In this document: positions 23,460-34,656 of the stretch, in pieces
Layout of the letters: each line of letters starts with the position of its first letter
Position numbering within the stretch: position 1 is the first letter of the stretch
From: Codonopsis lanceolata
Lineage: Eukaryota > Streptophyta > Magnoliopsida > Asterales > Campanulaceae
Reading direction: 5' to 3'
NCBI GenBank assembly: GCA_013146195.2
Contig: CM028382.1
Span: 54,342,430-54,406,429, forward strand
DNA length: 64,000 nt
Program-made: the position numbers and the translations under genes
Notes under the pieces: generated by a model
Database searches by the model: none
What the model was told of the DNA's origin: nothing
The model's input: only the letters and a program-made list of their open reading frames with translations

Positions 23460-25173
23460 AGTGTTCCAAAAAGTCATCGGCACTTCTAACCCTAACTTCA
23501 ATTCCCATCGAGTCAAGATCGTCCAATATCCTCTTTTCCTTAGATATCAAAGCCGTCAAACTTCCCCTATTCTTACGACTCAAGGCGTCAGCCACTACAT
23601 TGGCCTTTCCAGGGTGATACAATATCGTGCAATCATAATCTTTCAATAGCTCCAGCCATCTCCGTTGCTGCATGTTCAACTCCTTCTGAGTGAATATGTA
23701 CTTCAAACTCTTATGATCAGTGTAAATTTCGCACATCTCGCCATATAAATAGTGCCTCCAGATTTTCAATGCAAAGACCACTGCTGCCAGTTCTAAGTCG
23801 TGTGTTGGGTAGTTCCGTTCATAGTTCTTCAACTGTCGGGAAACGTAAGCAATTACTTTCCCATTCTGCATTAGCATACAATCCAGACCTTTTTGCAATG
23901 CATCACTATAAACTACAAATCCTCCCGTCCCTGATGTTAGAGCAAGGATCAGGGCTGACACTAGTCGATTCTTCAACTCTTGAAAGCTGGTCTCACACTC
24001 AGCTGTCCACACAAACTTCGTGTTTTTCTGCGTAAGTCGAGACAACGGCTCTGCTATCTTTGAAAAACCCTCAACAAACCGACGATAATACCCTGCTAAA
24101 CCCAAGAAACTTCGAACTTCAGTAACAGTTGTGGGTCTCTCCCAATTTACTACGACTTCAATTTTGGCTGGGTCCACTGAAATATCCTCATTCGAGATCA
24201 CATTTCCTAAGAAGGCTACCTTCTCCAACCGAAATTCACATTTTTTGAACTTAGCATACAACTTCTCTTCCCTTAAAATTTGCAGTATTGTTCTCAAATG
24301 TTGCTCATGCTCCTCCTGAGTCTTCGAGTAGATCATGATGTCATCAATGAATACTATTACACATCGATCTAGAAACTACTTGAACACCATATTCATCAAA
24401 TCCATAAATGCAGCTGGGGCATTCGTCAACCCGAATGGCATAACCAAAAGCTCGTAGTGCCCATACCTTGTCCTAAAAGCTGTTTTTGAAATATCTTCAT
24501 TCCTAACTCTTAGTTGATGATAGCCTGAACGAAGATTTATGTTGGAGAAATAACGAGCACCTTGTAACTGATCAAATAGATCATCAATGCGAGGCAACAG
24601 GTACTTATTTTTTACCGTGACCCGATTCAACTCGCGATAATCAATACATAGCCTCATAGATCCGTCCTTCTTCTTCACAAACAACACTGGAGCGCCCCAA
24701 GGCGATACGCTGGCCTCGACGCCCTTTTCCAACAGCTCTTGTAACTGCTCCTTCAATTCCTTTAATTCTGTTGGTGTCATCCTATATGGTGCCTTAGAGA
24801 TGGGCGCCATCCCAGGCACCAAATCATTCCCAAACTCTACTTTTCGGTCTGGTGGAAGGCCGGGTAGGTCTTCTGGGAAAACATCTGAAAATTCCCTAAC
24901 CATTGAAAGTGATTCTAAGGTGACCCCTTCTTTACTTGTGTCGATGATGGAGGCTAAGTAACCCTGACATCCTTTTCTCAAGAGTCGTCTTGCCCTTAAC
25001 GACAAAATGAAGCCCGACAAAACCACTGGTTTAGACCCCTTAAACTTGAACTCTGGTTCACCCGGGATACAAAACATCACTTCTTTTTCAAAATAGTTGA
25101 CCCTAGCGCGATAAGAGGCTAACCAATCCATCCCTAAAATCAAATTAAAATCTTGCATATCTAAAGGGATCAA
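23460..25173 (-). pseudogene. Chromovirus reverse transcriptase and RNase H
   Basis: A Ty3/gypsy RT reads [52 protein letters not shown], then [27 protein letters not shown] and [13 protein letters not shown]. RNase H follows with [43 protein letters not shown] and [11 protein letters not shown]. Two lesions are plain. The first catalytic Asp of RT (usually IDLRSGYHQ) is read as Asn in [13 protein letters not shown] stop splits RT at about 24375, just before [12 protein letters not shown]. The second catalytic motif, FIDD, is kept. Most of the frame is otherwise open over 1.7 kb. Confidence 0.92.
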
Positions 25174-25964
25174 ATCAATAGCATTTCTCTATGCTCTATT
25201 TTCAAAGAACATGATCTAAATACTGATGTGATAGGGATGGATTCTTTCGTCGGGGTGTCAATAATTAAAACCTCATCTAAATTCTGGGGTGAATATTTCA
25301 TTCGACGTGCAAGCGTAACAGATATAAAAGAGTGGGTTGCACCAGGCTCAATCAAAACATAAGCATCACTAGAGTATAATTGCAAGGTACCTGTCACTAC
25401 ATCATTTGTTACCCGAGCATCCTTAGCAGTCATAACATACACACGTCTCTGTCCCTTAGGTTTCTCCTTGTCTCCACTAGTGGCTCCTTTGACAAAGGTG
25501 TTCTTGTTTGGCTCTGGCCAATCTTTAACCAATTGCCCCATCTTCCCACAATTGAAGCACGCCCCAGAGTTCCGATAACAAGAATGTGTCTGGTGCTTAC
25601 CCCCATAAGTATGACATAAGGGGTTCACGTCTCGGTTCCGGTTCTATCCTTGATTCTGCTGACTCTGATTATGTGGCTGGTTTCTAAATGACTAAGCTCC
25701 ACTCCTAAAACAGTTATCTTCAATGGCCCTTCGTTTATTCCCATTGCTTACATTCCCTTGACCACTTTGTTGACTACTGAACTTACCCAAATTGTCATCG
25801 GCTCCCTCTCTTGTGCTCATCTCTTTTCCTCTGGTAAGCTTCTGAATCACGCTCAATCACTCCGGCACGGTCCACCACTTATGTATAAGTTGCTAGCTGT
25901 AGTGGTACCAACCGATAACTAATCTTACCATTAAGACCCCTTTTGAACTTTCTTGCCTTCTGGT
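25170..25964 (-). pseudogene. Chromovirus gag C-terminal part and protease
   Basis: The reading includes CHTYGGKHQTHSCYRNSG, then the knuckle CFNCGKMGQLVKDW. Two of its four zinc ligands are changed compared with the usual CxxCGxxGHxxxxC (His to Gln, last Cys to Trp). The protease follows at about 25350 as VLIEPGATHSFIS, where the usual catalytic DxGATHSF has Glu for Asp. The gag frame continues upstream with stops and is cut at 25964 by the SIRE LTR. The rest of gag and the 5' LTR are on the other side of the inserted SIRE element, and so in or beyond the assembly gap. Confidence 0.85.
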
Positions 25965-27222
25965 TGTGGGTCCCAACGATCACAATAATAAGCTAGAAGG
26001 GAGGGGGGTTGAATAGCTTATTATACACTTAAAAACTTTTAAGTAAGTTCTTTGAAAAATACTTACAATCTATTGTAAAGATTGAAGTAGCGGAAGTCTT
26101 TCAAGAAAGCTAGTTTAAGTCTACCGATAAGGACTACCGGTAGACCTTAACAGGTTACTTAAGTTTTGCCGTTAAGGATAAAGATAAACAAAGTAACAAG
26201 CAGTTCAATAAGTAGGCAAACAGTAAAGGAATTAACACAAGTATTTTGGGATCGTTCACACTATAAAGAGTGCTACGTCCACCACCAAGGCAGTCAACCT
26301 TGGATTTAAATAGTGCACTATGTTTTCCACTAGATCTATTACAAAGAATATTCCTAATGGATCGTGTACAAAATATTGACTTGTGTTTGGGGTTAAGGAA
26401 TTAAATATCTGTGTAAACAAGATATTTAATTCGTGCAGAAGAATAGTTTAGAATGAAAACAACAAGAAGTACAAAAGTAAATGTTGATGCACAGCTTCTT
26501 AATGTTGACGAGGACTTCTTGATCTGTTTAGGATCTCTTGAATGCGCTGAGTATTAAGACTTAGAGTTGTTGTAGATTTTCAGAGCAATTCGTCAAGTGT
26601 GTTTTTCCAGTCTTTAATGGCAGCATTTATAGCAGGAGCATTCTGGAGATCCGTTAGAGAAGACGAAGACTTAACAGCTCTATTAGGTTGAATGCATTAA
26701 ATGCATGGAGCTGTCAATCAAGAATTTCGTCTTCACAGATATAGAGCAGGGAATGGGTACAGAGATCTTTTGCAGAGACTGGAAGTTGGGCAATCTGGAT
26801 GTCAGATCTGTGAGAGTTGTTACGCATGAGGTGACAGCTTTCCTCGCTTTTCTTGCTTCGCGAGAAAGTCTTCCTGCTTTTCGGAAAGCTGCTTTCGATG
26901 GGTCTGAGATGTCAGAGAATGTCTCAATTTAAATTCAAACTTTGATAATAATGAACTTAAATTGATCCAACAAAGATTTCCTGACTGGACACGTCATGAT
27001 TGACCAGGTGTAGACAATGTCTGCCGTTGTAAGTTGTAGCAGGTCTTCTGGTGAAGCTTTGAAGAGGTCTTCCGCTGAACCTGTGAAGTCCTATAAAAAC
27101 TATCTTGGCAAAGTTCTATACACAGTTGCCACGCTAATTGATACGCAGCCCAATTAGCCACTGAAGTATAAAACTAGTGTAATGTATGAGCAGATATAAA
27201 TCTAAATACAAAAGAATCAATA
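25965..27222 (-). repeat. 3' LTR of SIRE element 1 (about 1,258 bp)
   Basis: The plus-strand left end is TGTGGGTCCCAACG. The right end at 27222 reads TATTGATTC on the minus strand, where the plus-oriented copy at 45275 has TGTTGATTC, so the terminal TG is mutated to TA. A TATA-like TATAAAT lies at 26631-26625 on the minus strand. It is homologous along its length to 36715-37739 and to the reverse complement of 45275-46525. Confidence 0.9.
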
Positions 27223-27236
27223 ATCTCCTCCTATTT
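27223..27236 (-). other. Polypurine tract of SIRE element 1
   Basis: The minus strand reads AATAGGAGGAGAT directly before the LTR. The same tract, TTAGGAGGAGAT, precedes the LTR at 45275. Confidence 0.75.
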
Positions 27237-27695
27237 ATATCTGGTCATCATTACTACAAATGAGGGCTATAACCGACTATGTGATAGATAATGACATGTC
27301 TAAGAGAGTTTATTAATTTTATAACAGAAGACATGCCTCTATCAAATAGTAGAGCACTTCAACTGTAAAGACTAATCTATGTGCACAAAAAAATAAGGAA
27401 ATCATAGAACAACACACAGATTAGCAGTAAAAAGTTCAAATAACTTTAAACTGAGTGTTTAAATTCTAAGCAGATACAATAAATGAAGGAGCAAGAATTT
27501 AAACAATAGACAATTTTTGAAAGGCAAATAATCTTCTGTATTATAAACGAGAAGTTTAATTTTTACAGAGTTTTCAAAATAAAGATAGATACAAAGGTTA
27601 AGGGAAGAACATATACAGATTTACCACGGTCTTTTCCATTTTCCTTTGTATGCTGCTTCTTTCTCCCTTCTCTGTCGCTCTAGCTCTTCAGTTCT
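27237..27695 (-). other. 3' untranslated stretch of SIRE element 1
   Basis: Lies between the env-like frame and the polypurine tract. It is homologous to about 44870-45262 of the second copy. No open frame. Confidence 0.6.
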
Positions 27696-30600
27696 TCAGA
27701 CGTATTCGTCATCGGCATCTGTGGGAAGTCTGGTGGAACGAGAGCGGTAGTCGAGTTCTTCACGAAGACTGAAGCATTCATTTGCTTCTCCTCGTGATGG
27801 CTTCATTTGCTTCTCCTCCGTGATGGCCAGATCACGATCACGCCGAGCATTCATAATGTCATGAGCTGAGTCGCGAGCTAAGTTGTTGAGCTCGAGGACA
27901 GGAGGGTGGCCGTTGCCGAGATGCAGTGTGATAGCATGGAACAACTCGTAGAAGAGGGATGAGCAGAGCCGGACACATTCGTCACGTTGAGCTTCGACAT
28001 TGATTTTGACGTCCGTAAACTCGTGTCTCATCTGTCCAAAACGAGTCCATACATCTTCTTGAAATTGGCGAAGAAGAGCAGCAATTCGGTCGTTGGCTTT
28101 GGACGCGGCAGTAGCGATTTCAGCGGTGGCGGTAGTAATGCTTGTTAGTTCGCCTAGTCTTTCAAAGATAGTGTCCAGCCGAGACAAAATTTCAGCATTG
28201 ACCGGCTGAGAGGAAGATGGTTCCTGGCCAATATGAATGTGAGCGGTACCGGCAGAGGAGGCAGCTTCAGGGGACAAGGGTCGGAAGGGCTGTTGGAGAG
28301 GTGGAGTGACGGAGTCGGAAGAGGTGGAGTCTTGGGTTGGAATGGTGTTGGTAGAAGAGGAGATGTTTTGAGGTGGAGAAGGAGGAGGTGTTGGTGGAGA
28401 GTCTAACTCAATGTCAGTGTCAGAATTTTCACTGACTATTGAGGTTTCTGGTAAAGGGTCGGTGGAGAACCAGAAAGAGGGGGCAGGATAGAAGAGGGAT
28501 TTGGGTTTGCGAAGGTGAGGTTGGGGTTGTGGTTGATCTGGGAGAATAGATCTGCATCGATGAAAGTTCAAACAGAATTTGGCAAAGAGCAGAGTCTATT
28601 GGTTTGGTAGGAGGGAGTTGGGTTGGTTGTGATGGTGTTGAGGAAGGGGTTTGGGTTTGATGAGGTGAGGTAGGGGTAGATGGGTTAGGAGAGTAGTTGA
28701 AGGGTGAAGGACGAGGAAGAGTTGGGGTTCGGGTAGGCTCCTCCTATCTTTGAGGCACCTCCTGAGGAATAGACTCCTCCGGAGGGGGTGAAGTCCTCTG
28801 AGTAGATGACTCAGTAGGAATAGGTTGGCTTGGTGTGGTGGTAGAGGTTTGGTTAACGGTAGAGGGTTGTTCAGCGGTAGGGGTTTAAGTGTCGGTAGAT
28901 GGTTGGGCGCCGGTAGAGGGTTGGCTAGCGGTAGAGGACTTGGTGCCGGCAGACCTCTTTTTCTTTCATAGCAACTGAATAGGGGGCTCAGCTGCTTCAT
29001 CGGTAGTGGCGGGAATGTCTGCAGGTGGCTGGTCTTCAAAGGTTTTACGTAGTCGCCTACGTTTTGGTTTAGGTGAAGGTGATGGCGGTCGTTTGGTTTT
29101 AGGAGAAGGCCAGGTAGAGGAGGGAGTTTGGGTTGGTTGGGCTGGTGAAGGTGATGGAGACGTACCGGCGACAGAGGAAGAACACCCGGCAGTCTTGTCC
29201 TTTTGGCCTTCCTTCAGCTCCTTCCTTATCCATTTAGTCTGCTGTTCCTCAGTTGCTACTTCTTCCGCTCGAGCCTTTTTGGCCTTAGCTTTCTGCTTGG
29301 ACCGTAGTAGCTGCTCTGCCTCATCAGCCAGATCTTTGGCTTGTTGATGGAGGGTCTTAGCAACTTGGTCATCAAATTTAGCAGAAGCCTTCTTGAAGGT
29401 CTTGCTAGCCGCTTCATATGCTTCCATGTTGAAGCGTGTAACTATGATCGGCACAGGCTTAGCAATTTTGTCGATGGAGACGGGCGGAAGACCTTTCTGC
29501 AGCCTTCGCTTGTTCTCGTATTCAGTATACTTGTTGAAGAACGAAGCGGTCAGCTGTTTTTCCTTGGCCACCACTATAAGCTCATCTTCCTTGATGGAAG
29601 AGTTGACCTTCTCGTGTCTCGGGAGAGCATTGATCAACCTGACAAATGGCCGTTTGCAGGTGGGGTTGTTCTTAACTCTTTCCACCCACTGCTTGAGTTC
29701 GTTGAAGATAATAGTGCCGAAGTTGAGACGGGTCTGAAGGTAGACGACACTTGTAAGATTCAGCTGATGTGCCGTGAACATATCATGTGCACCACTTTTG
29801 AACAGCAGCCCCTTGTCGATCAGGTGGCTCGAGCAGTAGACGTCCAATGGGAAGAGATTCCTCAGCATCTTCCCTTGAGGTTCCCTTGGGGTATCGAACT
29901 CCCCTCATTGCTTCCCGTGCATGATCGCCTCAAAGAATTGTTGATTCAAGAGCACCACCGAAATGCACACCAATAATGGTGGAGATGGTTTTGGCGGTGA
30001 TGGAAATGGGACGGCCTCTAATCCATCCACGCAGAGCATTTTTATTTTTGAGCTCCATCCTTTGGTAGAACTCTTCAGCCAAGAAAATACTGTAGCTCTT
30101 GTCGTTGAGGCAGAAGAGTGGAAGAATCCCTGAAGCGTTCATGTCTTCGCAGGCCTTGACACCGGCGGCAATAGTGCAGACAGATTGGAGGTCTATGCAC
30201 ATTCCAGGTATATAAAGTTTCGGTCCGTGGCTACGATGACGCCGTGAGCAATGGAAAAGTAGGATATCCCGGAAGGTTGACGTCCAAACTCGGAGGAATG
30301 TCCTTTTCTGGGTCTAGCTCCTTCCTGCTGTCACGCTTGGATTTCGATGATTTTGCCTGAAAGAAATGCAGTCAGAAATTAGGGCTTTTTACCACATATG
30401 TTAAACAAGCAAAGATTTCAAGTTTTTCTGAGATTTATTGAAAATTTTCGAAAAGAAAACTTGAAACCCTAGAATGTTTAGGGTAAGCAAACCAGAGAAA
30501 CATATAACAGAAGATTTCTAAAAAGAATAAGTATTCAAAGCATATAAAAGACTGTTAGTTTCTAGGTTTTGAAGAACAACAATGGCGGATACTGTTAGTT

Positions 30601-30704
30601 ACGCGAAAGCGACCTTTTGTATTCCAAAACAATTTGCTTAAGAGATGAAATACGAAACAGTAAACAATAAATAGCAAGTAGTAGAGTAGAGAAGAACATA
30701 CCAT
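27696..30704 (-). pseudogene. SIRE env-like gene, with an intron directly after the start codon
   Basis: ATG at 30704-30702 is followed at once by GTATGT. A matching acceptor TTTCTTTCAG ends at 30357, and joining them gives MAKSSKSKRDSRKELDPE, a basic N-terminus. The body continues in pieces. 30202-29930 carries GVKACEDMNASG and EEFYQRMELKNKNALRGW. 29868-28966 is a 300-codon open stretch that starts MLRNLFPLDVYCSSHLIDKG, has a long Lys/Glu/Ala-rich coiled-coil-like part, and ends Ser/Pro-rich. 28571-27696 has more Pro-rich sequence and a C-terminal helical part with QFQEDVWTRFGQMRHEF. Frameshifts at about 30240 (one base lost relative to copy 2), 29900 and 28580 break it. No clear transmembrane segment or signal peptide is seen, so env-like is a positional name. 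A putative-plant-transposon-protein relationship is possible. Confidence 0.72.
30357..30701 (-). other. Putative intron in the env-like gene (345 bp)
   Basis: GTATGT donor at 30701, CAG acceptor at 30357, U-rich and without an open frame. The second SIRE copy has ATG followed by GTACGC at 41922-41927 and an acceptor-like TTTCTTTGAG before the homologous exon, so the arrangement is shared. Confidence 0.6.
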
Positions 30705-30754
30705 TGTTGTCGATGAGAAGAAGAAACAAGAAGAATTTGGAAATGAAGAGAGCA

Positions 30755-30796
<42 letters not shown>

Positions 30797-30870
30797 AATA
30801 GAGAGAGAAATATTTTAGACAAAGGGGTTTCATAAAGTTTTGGAAAGGGCGGTTCAAGGTCTATTTAAAG
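30705..30870 (-). promoter_or_regulatory. Internal promoter-like region of the env-like gene
   Basis: The minus strand reads CTTTAAATAG (30870-30861), a TATA-like box. It is followed by a leader with a CT tract (AG repeat at about 30757-30792) and then ATG at 30704. The second copy has CTTTAAATAG at 41786-41795, a CT tract at 41844-41860 and ATG at 41922. A TATA box about 30 bases before a pyrimidine-rich leader is a usual plant core promoter layout. Activity is inferred. Confidence 0.5.
30757..30792. repeat. AG microsatellite
   Basis: About 18 AG units, CT on the strand of the element. Confidence 0.95.
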
Positions 30871-31083
30871 AAAAATTTTAGCGCAAAAGCGGGAACTTAA
30901 GATATTTTCTAAGTAAAAAGATTTTACTCTTGACCCCTTTATTGCTTTAGAAACCTCTTTAACTAAAATAGACTAAGTAGAGATACTAACCTTTAAGTCT
31001 TCCGTTAAAGGGAAAGTTACGTCTTCCGGTCAGTATAAAACTAAGTCTACCGGTATGAAAGAAAAATTTTATGAAATTGAATT

Positions 31084-34000
31084 TTAAGCAGTAGGATCAA
31101 TCATACCAAGATTTCTCCTTAAATAAGCAAACCTGGTGGCATCCAGTGGCTTTGTGAGAATGTCGCCAATTGATGCTTCGCTTGGAACGTATTCCGCATC
31201 GATGTTACCTTTCTCCACATGATCTTTGAGGAAGTGATAACGGATATCAATGTGCTTTGTCTTCGAGTGCATCATCGATTTTTGAGACCGAATTGCCGAT
31301 GTGTTGTCACACATAATTGGACAATTTGCGCCTTGATGTTGTAGTCCACTAGTTGTTGCTTCATCCATAGAAGTTGAGAGCAACAATGCCGGCAAAGAAT
31401 GTATTCTCGCCTCCGTGGTGGAGTTTGCAACCGATCCTTGTTTCTTGCATGACCATGAGACAAGTCTATTTCCAAGAAATTGACAAGTCCCACCGGTGCT
31501 TCTTCTCGCTCACTTTGCAGTCGCATAATCTGATCCGAGTATCCAACTAGATCGAAGTTGTTGCGCTTTGGAATACCGTATGCCTAGATTTGTTGTTGTT
31601 GAAACATATCTCGATGATACGCTTGGCAAAGCAAATGTGATTCCTTTGGATCCGCCTCGAAATCTTGCACAAACACAAACAAAGAAACATAATGTCGCCC
31701 ATCGGGCAAGAAGGTAAAGAAGTGAACCTATGATTCCTGCACTTGGTCATGTTCTCTTGCTTTCCCTTTTCATCTTTATCAAGATGGCGCCGGTAGACAT
31801 TGGAGTCTCAAATCCTTTAGTCGAATCAAGACCAAATTTCTTGATGAGTTCCTTTGCATATTTGGTTTGGCCGATGAAGATTCCGCCTAAGTCTGTTGAA
31901 TCTGCAGCCCTAGAAAGTAGGTAAGTTCTCCCATCATACTCATCTCGAACTTGCTTTGCATCGCCTTCTCGAATCTCTTGCACATGCTTTGGTTAGTTGA
32001 TCCAAAGATGATGTCGCCCACATAGATTTGTACCGTAAGAGAATGACCTTTGTGCTTGAGGATGAACAGAGTAGTGTCTATCCTTCCTCTCACGAATCCT
32101 TGTTCTATTAAGAACTTGGATAGAGTTTCATACCAAGCTCGGGAGCTTGCTTTAGGCCATAGAGAGCTTTCTTGAGTCGGTAGACATGATCCAGCTTTGT
32201 CTTGAATGGCAAATCTCGAGGTCGCTCAACGTATACCGCTTCTTGAAGATCACCATTCAGAAAGGCACTCTTCACATCCATCTGATACACTTTGAAGTCC
32301 ATGAACGAGGCATAGGCTAGAAAGAGTCTGATTGCCTCTAATCTAGCAACATGAGCAAATGTTTCATCGAAGTCAATCCCTTCTTCCCCCGGTAGCCTTG
32401 AGCAACCAATCTAGCTTTGTTTCGGTGACATTCCCATCTTCATCTCTTTTGTTTCGAAAACCCATTTGGTGCCGATAACCGGATGATCACCGGCCTTTGA
32501 ACTAAGCTCCACACTTTGCATCTTTCAAACCGGTTCATTCTTCTTGCATAGCTTCAATCCAGCTTATGATCTCCAATAGCTTCATCAATCTTCTTTGGCT
32601 CGATTTCTGATACGAATGCAAATGCAAACATAGTCTCATCTCGAACTCTATTCCTCGTACGAACTCCTGAGTTGAGATCACCAATGATTTGAGAAATAGG
32701 ATGATCTCTTGTTTCAATAATGGTTGGAGGAAGATCACTTCTGGTGGGTTCTTCCCTTAAGAATTCTGGAGTAGGTTGAGAAGGAGATTCACCAAAATCT
32801 GGTTCAGAAGAGATAGGATCTTCGAAACCTTCATTTTCTGGTGAACAAGAAGGATGAGTGATCTGCAAAGGTGTTTGGGGTAAGACGTAAGAGATGGGTT
32901 CTGGGTCAACGTAAGAGTTGAACTGTATCGCAGAGTTGAAGTCCGCCGTGAAGGGTTAGCAGGTATCGAAGGGTCCAGCTGCGTGATTCTGAAGAGGAGT
33001 GGAAGTAGATGTTGTATTTGTACCTGTCTCATCATTATCAGAATCATTAGCAACATTCGGAGCCTTTCTAGGCTCTAACAAGTCATATTCATCAAAAGAA
33101 ACATGCACATATTCTAAAATTTTTAAATGAGTTTTACTGAAAATGCGAAATGCTTTTGAATGTTTGGAATACCTCATAAAAATTCCTTCGTCCGATTTTG
33201 CATCAAATTTTCCTCTATATTCTTTTCCATTACGAAGAATAAAACATTTACAAATTGAAGATTTTAAAAAATCCTATGTTTGGGGTTTTTCCTCTCCATA
33301 TTTCATATGGAGTTTTGTTATGAAACTTGTTTACTGTGGATCTGCTCGGTAAAACATGCAGAGTTGACGGCTTCGCCTGTAAGTACTTTGGAAGTTTTGC
33401 TTCTGCTAGCATAGTTCTTGCTGCTTCAATCAATGTTCTGTTCTTCCGTTCAGCTACACCATTTTGTTGAGGAGTTCCGGCAGCAGAGAAGTTGTGGCCG
33501 ATCCCGTGGTCATCACAATATCTTTCTACACCGTTGTTCTTGAATTCAGTGCCATTGTCTGATCTTATGTCACTAATGTCTTCAAGCTTTTGAGTTTGAA
33601 GTCTTCTGAAAAGAGCGGTGACTAGATCATATGTCTCATCTTTGAAGTCATTGTTTCAATCCAGGTGAACCTAGAGTAGTCGTCAACTACTACAAGTGTA
33701 TACTTGTCTCCAGAAATACTGACTGTAGTGATTGGTCCAAAGAGATCCATATGCAGAAGTTGAAGAGGTCTGTTTGTTGACAAGACAGACTTTCTTTTGA
33801 AGGAAGACTTGGAAAGTTTTCCTAGCTGGCAAGCTTTACAACTTCTGTCATGATCGGCAGACACCGTAGGTAGACCTTTGACAAGCCCATCTTTGGAGAG
33901 CTTGGAGAGGTGCTTGAAGTTGAGGTGACTGAGACGCTTGTGCCATAGCCAACTGTTGTCACGAACGTTGTTAGCAACTAGGCAAAGGCTGGAGAATCTC

Positions 34001-34626
34001 CCTAGAAGATTTAAGTCCACGACATAGAACGTTTCCTTGTCTATTGCCTGGCCAAGATTGTAGAGCAGATTCACTATCTTTGATGAGGCACCGGTTGGAG
34101 TTGAATTGGCAGATTAATCCTTTGTCGCAGAATTGGGATATGCTCAGAAGATTGTGCTTTAAGCCACTCACTAGAGAAACTTTGTTGATGGAGAGACTTC
34201 CTCTAGTGATTGAGCCATACCCAATTGTCTTTCCTCTTGCATTGTCTCCGAAAATTACTGTGGGACCTTTGGCTTCAGCTATATCTGTGAGTAGACTTCT
34301 GTTTCCTGTCATGTGTCTTGAGCAGCCCACCGTCTGTACCGATGTCTTTGTTTTCTCGAATCTATAGCCATGAAGCATACCGAAAAAGATTTAAAGCAAC
34401 AAGGTCCCTTTATTTTCTTTTGGGTCCTAAGGATTAGCAACCTTTGGAACCCATACTGCCTAACCTTGAGAGAACTAGGTCTCTCAGATTTTGGAGTGAA
34501 CCTTAGCAGGCATTCTGGGGCCAGATGGCCTAGGCAATTGCAAGAATGACACAAATGGAAGTTCCATAGAGAACTGCCGCTGGCTCTTAGTTGAAGAGTG
34601 ATTATGATTATCCTTTTTCTTAACAC
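31084..34626 (-). pseudogene. SIRE element 1 pol: protease, integrase, reverse transcriptase, RNase H
   Basis: A second zinc knuckle, CHSCNCLGHLAPEC (about 34550), leads into the protease, where GCSRHMTGNRSLLTD (about 34320) keeps the flap end but the usual catalytic DSG is read as TVG. Gag-pre-integrase and integrase follow: WLWHKRLSHLNFKHL, CKACQLGKLSKSSF, LHMDLFGPITTVSISGDKY, VVVDDYSRFTW, then at 33600-33430 SDNGTEFKNN and AERKNRTLIEAARTML. The RT spans about 32560-31880 with [18 protein letters not shown] sequence and IYVGDIIFGSTNQ, in which the catalytic YVDD is YVGD. RNase H ends CDNTSAI, KTKHIDIRYHFLKDHV and LTKPLDATRFAYLRRN at 31084. There are many frameshifts, but part of them may be sequence errors (see findings). 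Confidence 0.85.
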
Positions 34627-34656
34627 CGCCCTTCAAATTTTGCTTGTTGACTAGAC

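Noticed and set aside
29006..29976. Plus-strand frames of 113 and 211 codons opposite the SIRE env-like gene
   Set aside because: Mirror images of the real minus-strand reading.
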